A DNA stretch of 64,000 nucleotides from Streptomyces termitum (GCF_014650175.1 NZ_BMUL01000003.1:124001-188000); one strand, 5' to 3'. Counted from the first letter of the stretch, positions 1 to 9,255 are shown. A program made the numbers and translations. The notes: generated by a model from the sequence alone, not told the origin.

Positions 1-174
1 CTCTTCGACGACTACGCCCGCCGCAGCGCCGTCGCCGAGGCCACCCCGGACGCGGTGGACGTCTCCGACCCCGACCTCGCCCGCCGGATCGTCGAGGAGG
101 AGCAGGCCCGCCTCGGCGGCGCGTCCCCCCGCGTCCCCCGCCCGTCCCCGGCCCGGCAGGAGACCGACGCCTGA
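1..174 (+). CDS. C-terminal fragment of an unidentified protein
   Basis: An open frame enters from the left edge and stops with TGA at 172-174, giving the last 57 residues of a protein. The visible tail contains a charged helical stretch ending in RRIVEEEQARLGG, followed by a Pro/Arg/Ser-rich end. No domain is recognisable and I do not assign a function. The next gene on the same strand starts about 200 bases downstream, so co-transcription is possible but not shown. Confidence 0.6.
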   Translation, partial: LFDDYARRSAVAEATPDAVDVSDPDLARRIVEEEQARLGGASPRVPRPSPARQETDA

Positions 175-371
175 CGGACCCGCCCACCGGACCCGCCCGC
201 CCGGCACCTGACGGACACCTGGCGGACGCACCCGCCGGACCCGCCGGAGCGGCCGCCGGTTTCGGCCGAATGCGTCCCGAAGGGCGGGCGCGGTGCGGGC
301 CGGGGCGCTACCGGCGCGTATCCTCTCCAGCCGGGGGCAGCTGGGGGACATTCGGTAACACGGAGGTACGG

Positions 372-3272
372 GTGGAGTTCCGGCTGCTCGGATCCGTCGC
401 CGTCGTGACGGAGAGCGGTGACACGGCCCCCGGGCCCGCCAAGCGGACCAGCCTGCTGGCCGCGCTGTTGCTGCGACCCAACACGGCCGTGCACGTGACG
501 GGGCTGATGGACGCGCTGTGGGAGGACGAACCCCCCACGCACGCGAAGACCGTGCTCCAGGGGCACGTCTCGCGGCTGCGGGCGCTGCTCGCCGCGCACG
601 GCGCGGAGGCGTACGGCGTCGAACTGACCACCCAGGGCTCGGCCTACCTGCTGCGGATGCCCGAGTCCCTGGTCGACGCGCACCGCTTCGAGGAGCTGGT
701 CGCCCTCGCCGCCGCCCAGCGCAACCCCGCCGACAGCGTCCGCATGCTGCGCGAGGCGCTCTCCTACTGGCAGGGGCCCGCCCTCACCGGCACCGTGCCC
801 AGCGCGCCCCTGGAGGCCGCCGCCACCGCCCTGGAGGAGCTGCGGCTCTCCTCGGTGGAGGCGCTGGCGGAGGCGTACGGGAAGCTCGGCGAGGACGGCC
901 GGGCCGCCGCCGTGCTGCGTGCCGAGGCCGTCGCGCACCCGCTGCGCGAGTCGCTGGCCGCCGCCCTGATGTCGGCCCTCGCCCGCGCCGGCCGCCGCTC
1001 GGACGCCCTCGACTGGTACCACCGCACCCGGCGGCTGCTCGCCGACGAGCTGGGCGTCGACCCGGGCGCCGGCCTCGCCGACGCCTACACCACCCTGCTG
1101 CGCACCCCGGCCCCCGCCCCGGCGGCGAAGCCCCCGGCCGCCCCCGGACCCCCCGCCCCCGACCGGCCCGCCGCCGGTCCGCCCGCCGTGCCCCCGTCCC
1201 CCCAGGACCACGGGGGTACGCCCTCCGGTCCGCCCCCGGCACCGGTCCCGGCCGCCGCTCCGGCCCAGGCCCCGGCGCCCGCCGCCGCGTTCGCGCCCGC
1301 CTCCGCCGCCGCGACCGCCGCCGCCCCCGTTCCCACGCCCGCGCCCGCGCCCACGTCCGTTCCGGTCGAGGCGCGGCCGGAGGCCGCCGGGGCGCCGGTG
1401 GCGCGGGCCGTCCCCGAACTGCTGCCCCGGGCCCCGCGCGGCTTCACCGGCCGGGAGGGCGAGGCGGCGGCGCTCGACCGGGCGGCCGGCGGCGGCGAGG
1501 GCCCCGTCTGCCTGGTGACCGGGCCCGCCGGGGTCGGCAAGACCGCCTTCGCCGTGCACTGGGCGCACCGGCGCCGGGACGGCTTCCCCGACGGCCGCCT
1601 CTTCGCGGACCTGAAGGGCTTCAGCGACACCCCCGCCCCGGAGGCGGGCGTCGTCCTGCGCGAGTTCCTGCTCGCGCTCGGGGTGCCGCAGCAGCGGGTG
1701 CCGGAGTCCGTGGAGGGCCGCGGGGCCCTCTTCCGCAGCCTCACCGCCGACCGCCGGATCCTGGTCGTCCTGGACAACGCCCGCTCCTCCGAGCAGGTCC
1801 GGCCGCTCCTGCCGGACGGCGAGCGGTGCGTGACCGTGGTCACCAGCCGGGACCGGCTCAGCGGCCTGATCGCCTCCGACGCCGCCCGCCCGGTGCCGCT
1901 GCGCCAGCTCCCCAGGGCCGCCGCCACCGCCCTCCTGTCGACCGTGCTCGGCGAGGCGCGGACCGCCGCCGAACCGGACGCCGCCGACCGGCTCGCCGCG
2001 CTCTGCGACGGCCTGCCGCTCGCCCTGCGGGTCACGGCGGCCCGGCTGGCCGAGCGCCCCGAGCGGCCGCTCGCCGCGATGGTCGGCGAACTCGCCGACG
2101 AGCAGGGCCGGCTGGCGCTCCTCGACGTCGAGGACGTCGGCGTCTCCGCCGCCCTCCGGCTCACCCTCCAGCAGCTCCCCGAGCACACCGCCCGCTCCTT
2201 CCGGGCGCTCGGCCTGCACACCGGCGCCGACCTGGACGCCTTCACCGCCGCCGCGCTGACCGGCACCACCCCGGCGCGGGCCGCCGCCGACCTGGAGCGG
2301 CTGGCGGCGGCGCACCTGCTCGCCGAGACGGCGCCCGGCCGCTGGACCCCGCACGACCTCGTCCGGCTGTACGCGCGGGGACTCGCCGAGCGGGCCGACC
2401 CCGAGGGCCTGCACCGGCTCCTCGACTACTACCTGTACGCGGGCCTGGTGGCCGACGCCGCCGCCGAACCCGGCTCGCAGCCCTGCTACGCGCTGCCCGC
2501 CGACGTCCGAAGGCCCGCCGCGATACCCGAGTTCGAGGGCCGTACCGCCGCTCTCGACTGGTACGCCGCCGAACGCCCCGCCCTGGAGGGGGCGGTGGCC
2601 GCCGCCGTGGCCCTGGGCCTGCACGACCGGGCCTGGCGGATCGCCCTCGTCGCCTGGCCGCTGATGCTGATGCGCCTCCAGGACGGCTGGACCCCGCTCC
2701 TGGAGACCGGGCTGGCCTCCGCCGAGGCGGTCGGCGACCCCGACGCCCAGTCCCGCACGCGGGCGCTCCTCGGCTGGATCCTGCACGAGGAGGGGCGGCA
2801 CGAGGAGGCCCTGGTCCACCTCGCCCAGGCCCCGGTGCTCGCCGCGCGGGCCGGCGACTCGATCAGCGAGGCCATCGCCGTCGTCAACCACGCGGCCGTC
2901 CTCGACGCCACCGGGGAGCACCGCCGGGCGCGGGAGCTGATGACACGGGCGGTGGCGCTCGCGGACCGGATCGGCCACCCGTCCACCCAGGTGCTCACCC
3001 TCCAGCACCTCGCCGGGCACTGCCTGCGGGCGGGGGAGTACGAGGACGCCCTCGCGCACGTGCTTCGCGCCGGGGAACTCGTCGCCCCGGACGCGGTCGT
3101 CGTCGGGGCCCAGCTGCGGATCGTCCGGGGCGAGGCGCTGGCCGGTGTCGGACGCCTGGAAGAGGCCGCCCACCAGCTCGAACGTGCCGCGGCGGACGCC
3201 GAGGCGGCCGGTTTCACGGAGGGTTCGGCACGGGCCGCGGAGCGGCTTGCGAGCCTGTCGGAGCGGCGTTAG
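372..3272 (+). CDS. AfsR/SARP-family transcriptional regulator with NB-ARC and TPR domains
   Basis: This 966-residue regulator begins with an OmpR-type winged helix (about 1-95; MEFRLLGSVAV start) and a bacterial transcriptional activation domain (about 96-245). A Pro/Ala-rich linker (about 250-345) leads to an NB-ARC/STAND ATPase with Walker A GPAGVGKT at 384-391 and Walker B-like LVVLDNA near 464. The C-terminal third is TPR-like helices. That is the architecture of large SARPs such as AfsR, which bind repeats near target promoters and activate secondary metabolism or development. I chose GTG at 372 because GGAGG lies at 362-366; an upstream ATG at 270 has no such site. No biosynthetic cluster is adjacent, so the target is unknown. 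Confidence 0.9.
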   Translation: MEFRLLGSVAVVTESGDTAPGPAKRTSLLAALLLRPNTAVHVTGLMDALWEDEPPTHAKTVLQGHVSRLRALLAAHGAEAYGVELTTQGSAYLLRMPESLVDAHRFEELVALAAAQRNPADSVRMLREALSYWQGPALTGTVPSAPLEAAATALEELRLSSVEALAEAYGKLGEDGRAAAVLRAEAVAHPLRESLAAALMSALARAGRRSDALDWYHRTRRLLADELGVDPGAGLADAYTTLLRTPAPAPAAKPPAAPGPPAPDRPAAGPPAVPPSPQDHGGTPSGPPPAPVPAAAPAQAPAPAAAFAPASAAATAAAPVPTPAPAPTSVPVEARPEAAGAPVARAVPELLPRAPRGFTGREGEAAALDRAAGGGEGPVCLVTGPAGVGKTAFAVHWAHRRRDGFPDGRLFADLKGFSDTPAPEAGVVLREFLLALGVPQQRVPESVEGRGALFRSLTADRRILVVLDNARSSEQVRPLLPDGERCVTVVTSRDRLSGLIASDAARPVPLRQLPRAAATALLSTVLGEARTAAEPDAADRLAALCDGLPLALRVTAARLAERPERPLAAMVGELADEQGRLALLDVEDVGVSAALRLTLQQLPEHTARSFRALGLHTGADLDAFTAAALTGTTPARAAADLERLAAAHLLAETAPGRWTPHDLVRLYARGLAERADPEGLHRLLDYYLYAGLVADAAAEPGSQPCYALPADVRRPAAIPEFEGRTAALDWYAAERPALEGAVAAAVALGLHDRAWRIALVAWPLMLMRLQDGWTPLLETGLASAEAVGDPDAQSRTRALLGWILHEEGRHEEALVHLAQAPVLAARAGDSISEAIAVVNHAAVLDATGEHRRARELMTRAVALADRIGHPSTQVLTLQHLAGHCLRAGEYEDALAHVLRAGELVAPDAVVVGAQLRIVRGEALAGVGRLEEAAHQLERAAADAEAAGFTEGSARAAERLASLSERR

Positions 3273-3363
3273 CGATACGCAAGCGGGACAGCAGCGGCAC
3301 GGCAGTGGCCCTCCGGAGACTGGATACAACACCGACCGCACCGCACCTCGGGGGACCACCGCC

Positions 3364-4122
3364 ATGCGCACGCTCCACAAGAAGACCGCCGCCACCCGCG
3401 CCGCCCTGCTCGCCGCCGTCGCCGTCGCCTCGCTCGGCCTCACCGCCTGCGGCGGCGGCGACGCGGTGAAGGACGCCGGAGCGGCGAAGCCCGCGCAGCA
3501 GACCACCGCCCCGCAGACCACCGGCGAGGCCCCGGCGGGCGAGGCGGAGACCGGCTCCACCGGCTCCACCGGTTCCTCCGACACCACGGGCTCCACCGGC
3601 AGCACCGGTTCCACCGGCACCACCGGCACGAAGACGAAGGCGAAGACGGGCACGGACTCGGGCCCGTCCTCCTCCGGCACCAAGGCCAAGGCCAAGGCCT
3701 GTGCCTACGGCGACGTCAAGGTCACCATGGAGAAGGCCGACGAGGTGCCCACCGAGCACATCGTCCTCACCGCCACCAACACCTCCGGCCGCACCTGCAC
3801 CCTCCTCAAGTACCCGCTGATCTCCTTCGGCCAGCTCCAGACCGCGAAGGACGTCCCGCCGGTCGCCAAGAGCAACCCGGGCATCCCGATCGTCCTGGAC
3901 GCGGGCGCCTCCGCCTACGCCAACGTGCGGGTCTCCCAGGGCGGCGTCCACGAGGACAACAAGGTGGTCCAGGAGTTCGGCGTGAACCTCTTCGCCGCCG
4001 ACGGCCCGGCCGAGGGCACCGTCACCGTCAAGACCCCGGCGGGCGGCCTGGCCGTCACCGACGCCGCCGCCAAGACGGGCTACTGGACGTACGAACTGCG
4101 CAACGGCGCCGACGAGTTCTGA
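3364..4122 (+). CDS. DUF4232-type secreted lipoprotein
   Basis: The 252-residue product has an Arg/Lys N-terminus, a hydrophobic segment and a lipobox LTAC with acylated Cys29, so it should be anchored to the outer face of the membrane. A low-complexity linker follows (about 60-115), rich in Gly-Ser-Thr with STGSTG repeats and then Lys-Thr. The C-terminal domain (about 118-252) matches the DUF4232 pattern common in Streptomyces lipoproteins, starting at CAYGDVKVTMEK. Its biochemical role is unknown. It lies 91 bases after the SARP gene, so co-transcription is possible, and a strong hairpin follows it. Confidence 0.85.
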   Translation: MRTLHKKTAATRAALLAAVAVASLGLTACGGGDAVKDAGAAKPAQQTTAPQTTGEAPAGEAETGSTGSTGSSDTTGSTGSTGSTGTTGTKTKAKTGTDSGPSSSGTKAKAKACAYGDVKVTMEKADEVPTEHIVLTATNTSGRTCTLLKYPLISFGQLQTAKDVPPVAKSNPGIPIVLDAGASAYANVRVSQGGVHEDNKVVQEFGVNLFAADGPAEGTVTVKTPAGGLAVTDAAAKTGYWTYELRNGADEF

Positions 4123-4149
4123 TCGTCCGGCCGTCCGGCCGCGACCGGC

Positions 4150-4182
4150 GGGCCCGTCTCCAGGGGGATCGGAGACGGGCCC
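4150..4182 (+). terminator. Perfect 12-bp hairpin after the DUF4232 gene
   Basis: The arms 4150-4161 and 4171-4182 are perfectly complementary around a 9-base loop. There is no U-tract, which is common for Streptomyces terminators. It separates the lipoprotein gene from the next gene. Confidence 0.75.
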
Positions 4183-4289
4183 GCTCCCCTGTCCGCCCGC
4201 ACCCCGGCCCGGCGGGCGGACATCCGCAACACGTACGATGCGCGCGCCCGATCGTCTGTTCGCCGCCGCCCCTCAGGAGCACCGTACTC

Positions 4290-5540
4290 GTGGAGCCGAC
4301 CCCGCCGATCCCGCCGTCCGAGCCGCCGCGCGCCGACCCGGAGCAGGGGAGCCCGGCCCCGGCGCCGCCCGTCCCACCGGCCGTTCCCGCCGGACCTCCG
4401 GCGCCCCCGGCCGGTCCGTACCCGGCGCCGGGCCCGTACGCGGCCCCCGGCCCGTACACCTCGCCGGGGATGCCGTACGCGGGCGTGCCCGGTCTGTACG
4501 GCCCCTACGGTCCCTACGGGCAGCCCCGGCCCACCACCAACGGCCTCGCCGTCGGCTCCCTCGTCTCCGGCATCGTCTGCTGCCTGCCGCCGCTCGGCCT
4601 CGTCCTCGGCCTGTGCGCGCTGCCGCAGATCAAGAAGCGCGGGCAGAACGGCAAGGGGCTCGCCGTCGCCGGGATCGCGCTCTCCACGATCAGCACCCTG
4701 CTGGTCGTCATCGGCCTGATCACCGGTCAGGTCCAGGACGCCGTGCGGTCGTTCGGCGAGGGGATGCGGGACGCCGCCTCCTCCAGCTCGCCGATCGACA
4801 TGAAGACCGGGGAGTGCTTCCGGGACGACGCCGAGGAGGGCGAGTACATCATCGGCGTGCGGGTCGTCGACTGCGCGGACGCGCACGACGGCGAGATCGC
4901 CGGTCACGTCCGGGTCACCGGCTACGACGCCTGGCCCGGTGAGAAGAAGCTCACGGCACTGGGCGAGGACCGCTGCGCGAGCATGGTCGCGGGGTACGCG
5001 CTGGACACCTGGGCGCTGCCCGCCGACTCCGGCAGCCTGCACTACTTCCCCGACCGGGCCTCCTGGCGGGACGGCGAGCGGCGCATCGTCTGCGCGCTCG
5101 GCATGGAGAAGCCGGTCAGGGGCACGCTGCGCTCCGACCGCGGCACGCTCACCGCCGACCAGTCCGCCTTCCTCCTCCAGGTGAACCCCGTCGAGGACGC
5201 CGTCTACGAGGAGCCGGAGGCGGACGCCGAGGAGGACTTCCGGGCCAACACCGCCTGGGCCGGCGACGTCCGGGAGGCGATCGACGCCGCGCGCCGGGGA
5301 CTGCGCGCCCGCGACTGGCCGCAGGAGGCCCGGACGCCGCTCACCGCCTACCTGGCCGGGCTCGACAAGGCGTCGAAGCAGTGGGAGGAGCTGGCCACCG
5401 CGCCCGACGCCGACGCGTTCTGGGCCGCCTACGACCGGGCCTGGGAGCTGCTGCCGGAGGACGGCAGCGCGGAGGTGCGCGGGGCGCTCGGCCTGACGGA
5501 CACGCCCCGGGAGACCGACGCCGGCCGCGGCGCCGTCTGA
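4290..5540 (+). CDS. DUF4190 / septum-formation-domain membrane protein
   Basis: The 416-residue protein starts with a Pro/Gly/Tyr-rich cytoplasmic region (about 1-80). A DUF4190 segment with two transmembrane helices follows (about 85-145; GLAVGSLVSGIVCC and AGIALSTISTLLVV). The extracytoplasmic part contains MKTGECFRDD and VDCADAHDGEI, the Cys-containing pattern of the Septum_form family. The last 100 residues are acidic and helical. The GTG start at 4290 is preceded by AGGAG at 4275-4279. The family name suggests an envelope or division role, but no function is shown here. Confidence 0.8.
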   Translation: MEPTPPIPPSEPPRADPEQGSPAPAPPVPPAVPAGPPAPPAGPYPAPGPYAAPGPYTSPGMPYAGVPGLYGPYGPYGQPRPTTNGLAVGSLVSGIVCCLPPLGLVLGLCALPQIKKRGQNGKGLAVAGIALSTISTLLVVIGLITGQVQDAVRSFGEGMRDAASSSSPIDMKTGECFRDDAEEGEYIIGVRVVDCADAHDGEIAGHVRVTGYDAWPGEKKLTALGEDRCASMVAGYALDTWALPADSGSLHYFPDRASWRDGERRIVCALGMEKPVRGTLRSDRGTLTADQSAFLLQVNPVEDAVYEEPEADAEEDFRANTAWAGDVREAIDAARRGLRARDWPQEARTPLTAYLAGLDKASKQWEELATAPDADAFWAAYDRAWELLPEDGSAEVRGALGLTDTPRETDAGRGAV

Positions 5541-5597
5541 CCCGGGCCGCCGGGCGCGGGACGAGGAGACGTCCGGCCGCCCGGCGCGGGAAAGGGA

Positions 5598-5636
5598 GAC
5601 GGGGCCGGGTCTCCGCGCGAGAGTCCCGGCCCCGTC
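5598..5636 (+). terminator. 12-bp hairpin between convergent genes
   Basis: The arms 5598-5609 and 5625-5636 are perfectly complementary with a 15-base loop. It lies between the end of the DUF4190 gene and the converging chitinase gene, so it may terminate transcription from both sides. Confidence 0.7.
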
Positions 5637-5792
5637 GGTGCGGACCGCTTCCGGCGCCGTGAGGCGGTGCCGGGCGGGGGTCGGCGGCCCGTGACCAGCC
5701 GCCGTTCCGCGCCCCGGCCCGCCGCGCCGGCGGCAGGTCCGCGCCCCCGGGCCCCGTCCGGCGGGGCGGGACGCGGGGGAGTGGGGGGTGTG

Positions 5793-7145
5793 TCAGCGGC
5801 GGGTGAGGCCGCGGTCGATGGCGCTGATCAGCTCGCCGTCGGGGGTGTCGCCGTCCAGCGACCAGATCATGGCGCCGGCCAGACCGCGCTGCCGGGCCCA
5901 GGCCGCCTTGGTGCGCAGCACCGCCGGGTCGTCGTAGGTCCACAGGGTGGTGCCGTCGAACAGCCAGGCGTTGCCGTTCCCCGGACCCCGGTAGATCTTG
6001 TACGCCCCCGACGCCGCCAGCTTCTTGAGCTCCTTGTAGTCCTCGGAGCCGGGCGCCCAGGTCGCCGGGGCGGGGCCCGCGGCGGGCTGCCCGAGGCCGT
6101 CGCCGCCGCCGGTCACGCCGGTCCAGCCCTGCCCGTAGAAGGGCATGCCGACCACGAGCTTGTTCGCCGGGGCGCCGCGCCGCAGCCACGCCCTGACGGT
6201 GCCCTCGACGCTCCAGTCGTCCTTGGCGAAGAGCGCGGACTGCTGGCCGGTGGTCTTCTCGCCGGAGACGTGGAAGTCGTAGCCCTGGAGGTTCACGAAG
6301 TCGAAGTCCCGCATGATCTTGGCGACCTCGAAGCCCGCGTCGATCTTGGCGGGGGCGGTGGGCACGTACGCGCTCAGCTCGTAGTGCTTGCGCTGCTTCT
6401 TGGGCAGCGAGCGGCCGTAGGCGTCGAGCTGGGTGCGGAACTCGCGGACCAGGGCGGTGAAGTTGACCTTGTCCTCGGGCCGGATGACGTTGCCCTCGTT
6501 GCCCTCGGAGCCGGGCCACTCCCAGTCGAGGTCGATGCCGTCGAAGAGGCCGGCGGCGGCTCCGGCGCCGCCCCGGGCGCCGTCCACCGGGAGGTTGCCC
6601 TTGATGTAGAGGTCGATGCAGGAGGAGACCAGGGCCTTGCGGGAGGCGGGGGTGCGCACGGCGTCGGAGAAGTACGCCGATCCGCTCCAGCCGCCCAGCG
6701 AGATCATGACCTTGAGGTTCGGGTGCTTGGCCTTCAGCTCGCGCAGCTCGTTGAAGTTTCCGGCGAGGCGCTGGCCGTCGGTGTCGGCCTTGCCGTCGAC
6801 GGAGGTGGCGGCGTCGACCGGGCGGACGTAGTCGGCCCACGGGTCGGAGCCGGGGACCGGGCCGATGACGCACTTGCCGGCCTTGTCGACGATGCCGAAG
6901 GCGTAGTTGATGTGGCTGAGCTTCGCCGCGGTGCCGCTGGTGTCCAGGTCCTTGACCTGGAAGTTCCGGCCGTAGATGCCCCACTGGGTGAAGTAGCCGA
7001 CCCGCTTGAGGTCGTGCTTCGCGGCCGGCGGCCGGTGGTCGGGCCGCTGGTGGGCGTCGGCCGTGGGGGCCAGGGTGGCGAGGAGGCCGAGGGCGGTGGC
7101 CGCGGCGGTGGCGAGGACGGGCTTGCTGAGGACTCTGGGACGCAT
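5793..7145 (-). CDS. Secreted family-18 chitinase
   Basis: This 450-residue enzyme should hydrolyse beta-1,4-N-acetylglucosamine bonds in chitin outside the cell. A signal peptide covers about residues 1-32 (MRPRVLSKP, a hydrophobic core, then TADAHQ). The rest is a GH18 barrel with MISLGGWSGS as the substrate-binding strand and DGIDLDWE at 202-209, where E209 is the expected acid/base catalyst. MIWSLDGD near the end is also typical. No separate chitin-binding domain is visible. The ATG at 7145 has AGGAA upstream on the minus strand; longer in-frame versions add an Arg/Pro-rich segment that is really 5-prime leader. Its promoter carries a DasR-type operator, implying induction by amino sugars. 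Confidence 0.93.
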   Translation of the reverse strand: MRPRVLSKPVLATAAATALGLLATLAPTADAHQRPDHRPPAAKHDLKRVGYFTQWGIYGRNFQVKDLDTSGTAAKLSHINYAFGIVDKAGKCVIGPVPGSDPWADYVRPVDAATSVDGKADTDGQRLAGNFNELRELKAKHPNLKVMISLGGWSGSAYFSDAVRTPASRKALVSSCIDLYIKGNLPVDGARGGAGAAAGLFDGIDLDWEWPGSEGNEGNVIRPEDKVNFTALVREFRTQLDAYGRSLPKKQRKHYELSAYVPTAPAKIDAGFEVAKIMRDFDFVNLQGYDFHVSGEKTTGQQSALFAKDDWSVEGTVRAWLRRGAPANKLVVGMPFYGQGWTGVTGGGDGLGQPAAGPAPATWAPGSEDYKELKKLAASGAYKIYRGPGNGNAWLFDGTTLWTYDDPAVLRTKAAWARQRGLAGAMIWSLDGDTPDGELISAIDRGLTRR

Positions 7146-7210
7146 GGGCTCGTTCCTGTGCGGGGCGGGAGGGAGCGTGCGAGGGGGAGTGCGGGGGTGC
7201 GCGGGGCGGA

Positions 7211-7267
7211 GGTGTGCGGGGTGCGCGGAGCGGGCGGTGCGGGGTGTGCGGGGTGCGCCGAGCGGGG
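7211..7267. repeat. Imperfect 25-base direct repeat in the chitinase leader
   Basis: 7211-7235 and 7243-7267 match at 23 of 25 positions. The whole interval between the promoter and the chitinase start is G-rich on the plus strand, so the chitinase mRNA leader is C-rich. The role is unknown. Confidence 0.6.
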
Positions 7268-7279
7268 CGTGCAGGCAGG

Positions 7280-7309
7280 AAGGTATTGGTCCAGACCAAT
7301 GCGGGTCAA
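7280..7309 (-). promoter_or_regulatory. Chitinase promoter with embedded DasR-type operator (dre)
   Basis: Reading the minus strand, a -35 TTGACC (7304-7309) and a -10 TACCTT (7280-7285) are separated by 18 bases. The spacer is almost filled by ATTGGTCCAGACCAAT (7285-7300), an inverted repeat with 7-base arms. It closely matches the known DasR-responsive element, consensus ACTGGTCTAGACCAST. DasR represses chi genes until glucosamine-6-phosphate or a related ligand releases it. Binding here would block RNA polymerase directly. The leader to the ATG would be about 130 bases. Confidence 0.8.
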
Positions 7310-7449
7310 GGGGTCGCGCGCCGTCGAATCTCCGCCATTCCCCGCCGGCCCCGCCGTCATCACATCGAGTGAAACTTTGGCCCATGCTTGCGGATGGCGA
7401 CATTCGGTTGCCAGGCTGTAGCTGTCCGTCAACCTGAGGGGAGTGTCCA

Positions 7450-8202
7450 GTGACGTTCGGTGAGCAGCCCGCCTATCTGAGGGTGGCGAGCGATCTGCGA
7501 GAGAAGATCGCGAACGGCTCGCTCCCTCCGCATACCCGCCTCCCCTCGCAGGCACGCATCCGCGAGGAGTACGGGGTGTCGGACACCGTCGCGCTGGAGG
7601 CCCGCAAGGTGCTCATGGCCGAGGGGCTCGTCGAGGGCCGCTCCGGCTCCGGGACCTATGTGCGGGAGCGGCCGGTGCCCCGCGCCGTCGCCCGCTCCGG
7701 CTACCGCCCCGCCACCGGCGCCACCCCCTTCCGGCAGGAGCAGGCCGCCGAGGGCGCGCGCGGCACCTGGGAGGCGAACAGCGAGCAGGAGGAGGCCGGC
7801 CGGGAGACCGCCGCCCGGCTCGGCATCGAGCCCGGCGACCGCGTCATGCGCACCCGGTACGTCTACCGGGACGGCGGCGAGGCCATGATGATCGCCACCT
7901 CCTGGGAGCCGCTCGCGGTCACCGGCCGCACCCCCGTCATGCTCCCCGAGGAGGGGCCGCTCGGCGGCTGCGGCGTGGTCGAGCGGATGGCCGCGATCGA
8001 CGTCGTCGTGGACAACGTGGTGGAGGAGGTCGGCGCCCGCCCCGGCCTCGCGGAGGAGCTGCTCGTCCTCGGCGGCGTCCCCGGCCACGTGGTGCTGGCC
8101 GTCGAGCGCACCTTCTACGCCTCCGGCCGGGCCGTCGAGACCGCCGACCTCGTCGTCCCCGCCGACCGCTACCGCCTCTCGTACCACCTCCCGGTCCGCT
8201 GA
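7450..8202 (+). CDS. GntR-family (HutC/UTRA) transcriptional regulator
   Basis: The 250-residue protein has an N-terminal GntR winged helix (about 7-75; YLRVASDLREKI, LPSQARIREEYGVS, EGRSGSGTYV). A C-terminal UTRA ligand-binding domain follows (about 95-245; GDRVMRTRYVYRDGG, DLVVPADRYRLSY). HutC-type members bind small ligands and usually repress nearby genes. It is transcribed away from the chitinase gene, about 300 bases apart, but its sequence does not identify it as DasR and I see no evidence that it controls the chitinase. The GTG at 7450 is preceded by a GAGGGGAG Shine-Dalgarno sequence. Confidence 0.88.
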   Translation: MTFGEQPAYLRVASDLREKIANGSLPPHTRLPSQARIREEYGVSDTVALEARKVLMAEGLVEGRSGSGTYVRERPVPRAVARSGYRPATGATPFRQEQAAEGARGTWEANSEQEEAGRETAARLGIEPGDRVMRTRYVYRDGGEAMMIATSWEPLAVTGRTPVMLPEEGPLGGCGVVERMAAIDVVVDNVVEEVGARPGLAEELLVLGGVPGHVVLAVERTFYASGRAVETADLVVPADRYRLSYHLPVR

Positions 8203-8537
8203 GACCGGCGCGGGGCCGACACGCCGTCAGGCGCCCGCCGCCTTCCGCGCGCCGCCTTCCGCCCGTTGTCTTCCGTCCGCCGCTTTCCGTGCGCCCCGCC
8301 GCGCGCCCCCGGGTCCGCCCTCGTGGCGGGCCCGTCCCCATGCCGGTGCCCGCCGTTCTCCCGTGCGGCGTCCGGCATGTGACCTTCGGTCGCCTTCCGT
8401 CGTTTCCCGGCCGATCCGTGCCTCTTGGTGAAAACCCGTATCCGCTGTGTGAAGGTCAGGCGTAAGCTCAGGCATATGCGGATTGAGGTTTCCCGGAGTT
8501 CCATGACGACGCACGGTCCGGCGGAGGGAGCAGCCCG
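8203..8537. other. 335-base intergenic region without a supported gene
   Basis: The first part is C-rich with imperfect CCGCCTTCCG-like repeats; the last 150 bases are AT-richer and probably hold the promoter of the next gene. GGAGGGAG (8523-8530) is the ribosome-binding site of the SPOR gene. Minus-strand frames here have skewed Arg/Ala composition and no family resemblance. Confidence 0.4.
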
Positions 8538-8714
8538 ATGACCGACGCAGGCCCCGTCCTCCCGTGGCTCGTGATCCGGCAGGACGACAACGGCAACCGC
8601 TACCGGGTGGGGCGGTACGCGACGCAGGACGAGGCCCAGAAGATCGCGGACACCCTCGACGACCGGGGCCACCGCCAGCTCTACTGGGTCGAGCGCGTCA
8701 CCCCCACCGCCTGA
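8538..8714 (+). CDS. 58-residue SPOR-like mini-protein
   Basis: A short protein with a clear GGAGGGAG site 7 bases before its ATG. The sequence (PWLVIRQDDNGNRYRVGRY, then DEAQKIADTLDDRGHRQ and YWVERV) has the beta-alpha-beta pattern of a single SPOR or SPOR-like fold. No signal peptide or membrane segment is seen, so unlike most SPOR proteins it appears to be free and cytoplasmic. Similar tiny proteins are, as I recall, widespread in Streptomyces; the function is unknown. Confidence 0.75.
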   Translation: MTDAGPVLPWLVIRQDDNGNRYRVGRYATQDEAQKIADTLDDRGHRQLYWVERVTPTA

Positions 8715-8757
8715 CGCCCCCTCGGGGCACGCGGCGGGACGGACCGGACAGGGGGCT

Positions 8758-8763
8758 TAGGCT
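8758..8763 (+). promoter_or_regulatory. -10 element TAGGCT for leaderless NUDIX mRNA
   Basis: TAGGCT lies exactly 6 bases before the ATG at 8770 and there is no Shine-Dalgarno sequence. This fits the actinobacterial leaderless arrangement TANNNT-N6/7-ATG. No good -35 is visible. Confidence 0.5.
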
Positions 8764-8769
8764 CGGCCC

Positions 8770-9255
<486 letters not shown>

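Noticed and set aside
12..3695. Very long minus-strand open frame opposite the SARP and DUF4232 genes
   Set aside because: It is a GC-rich shadow frame with Arg/Gly/Pro repeats and no family resemblance; the plus strand encodes clear domains with ribosome-binding sites.
7285..7300. Operator for the adjacent GntR regulator
   Set aside because: The motif matches the DasR element much better, and nothing in the adjacent regulator identifies it as DasR.
8169..8672. Minus-strand frames across the gap before the SPOR gene
   Set aside because: Poor composition and overlap with a gene that has a good ribosome-binding site and folded-protein pattern.
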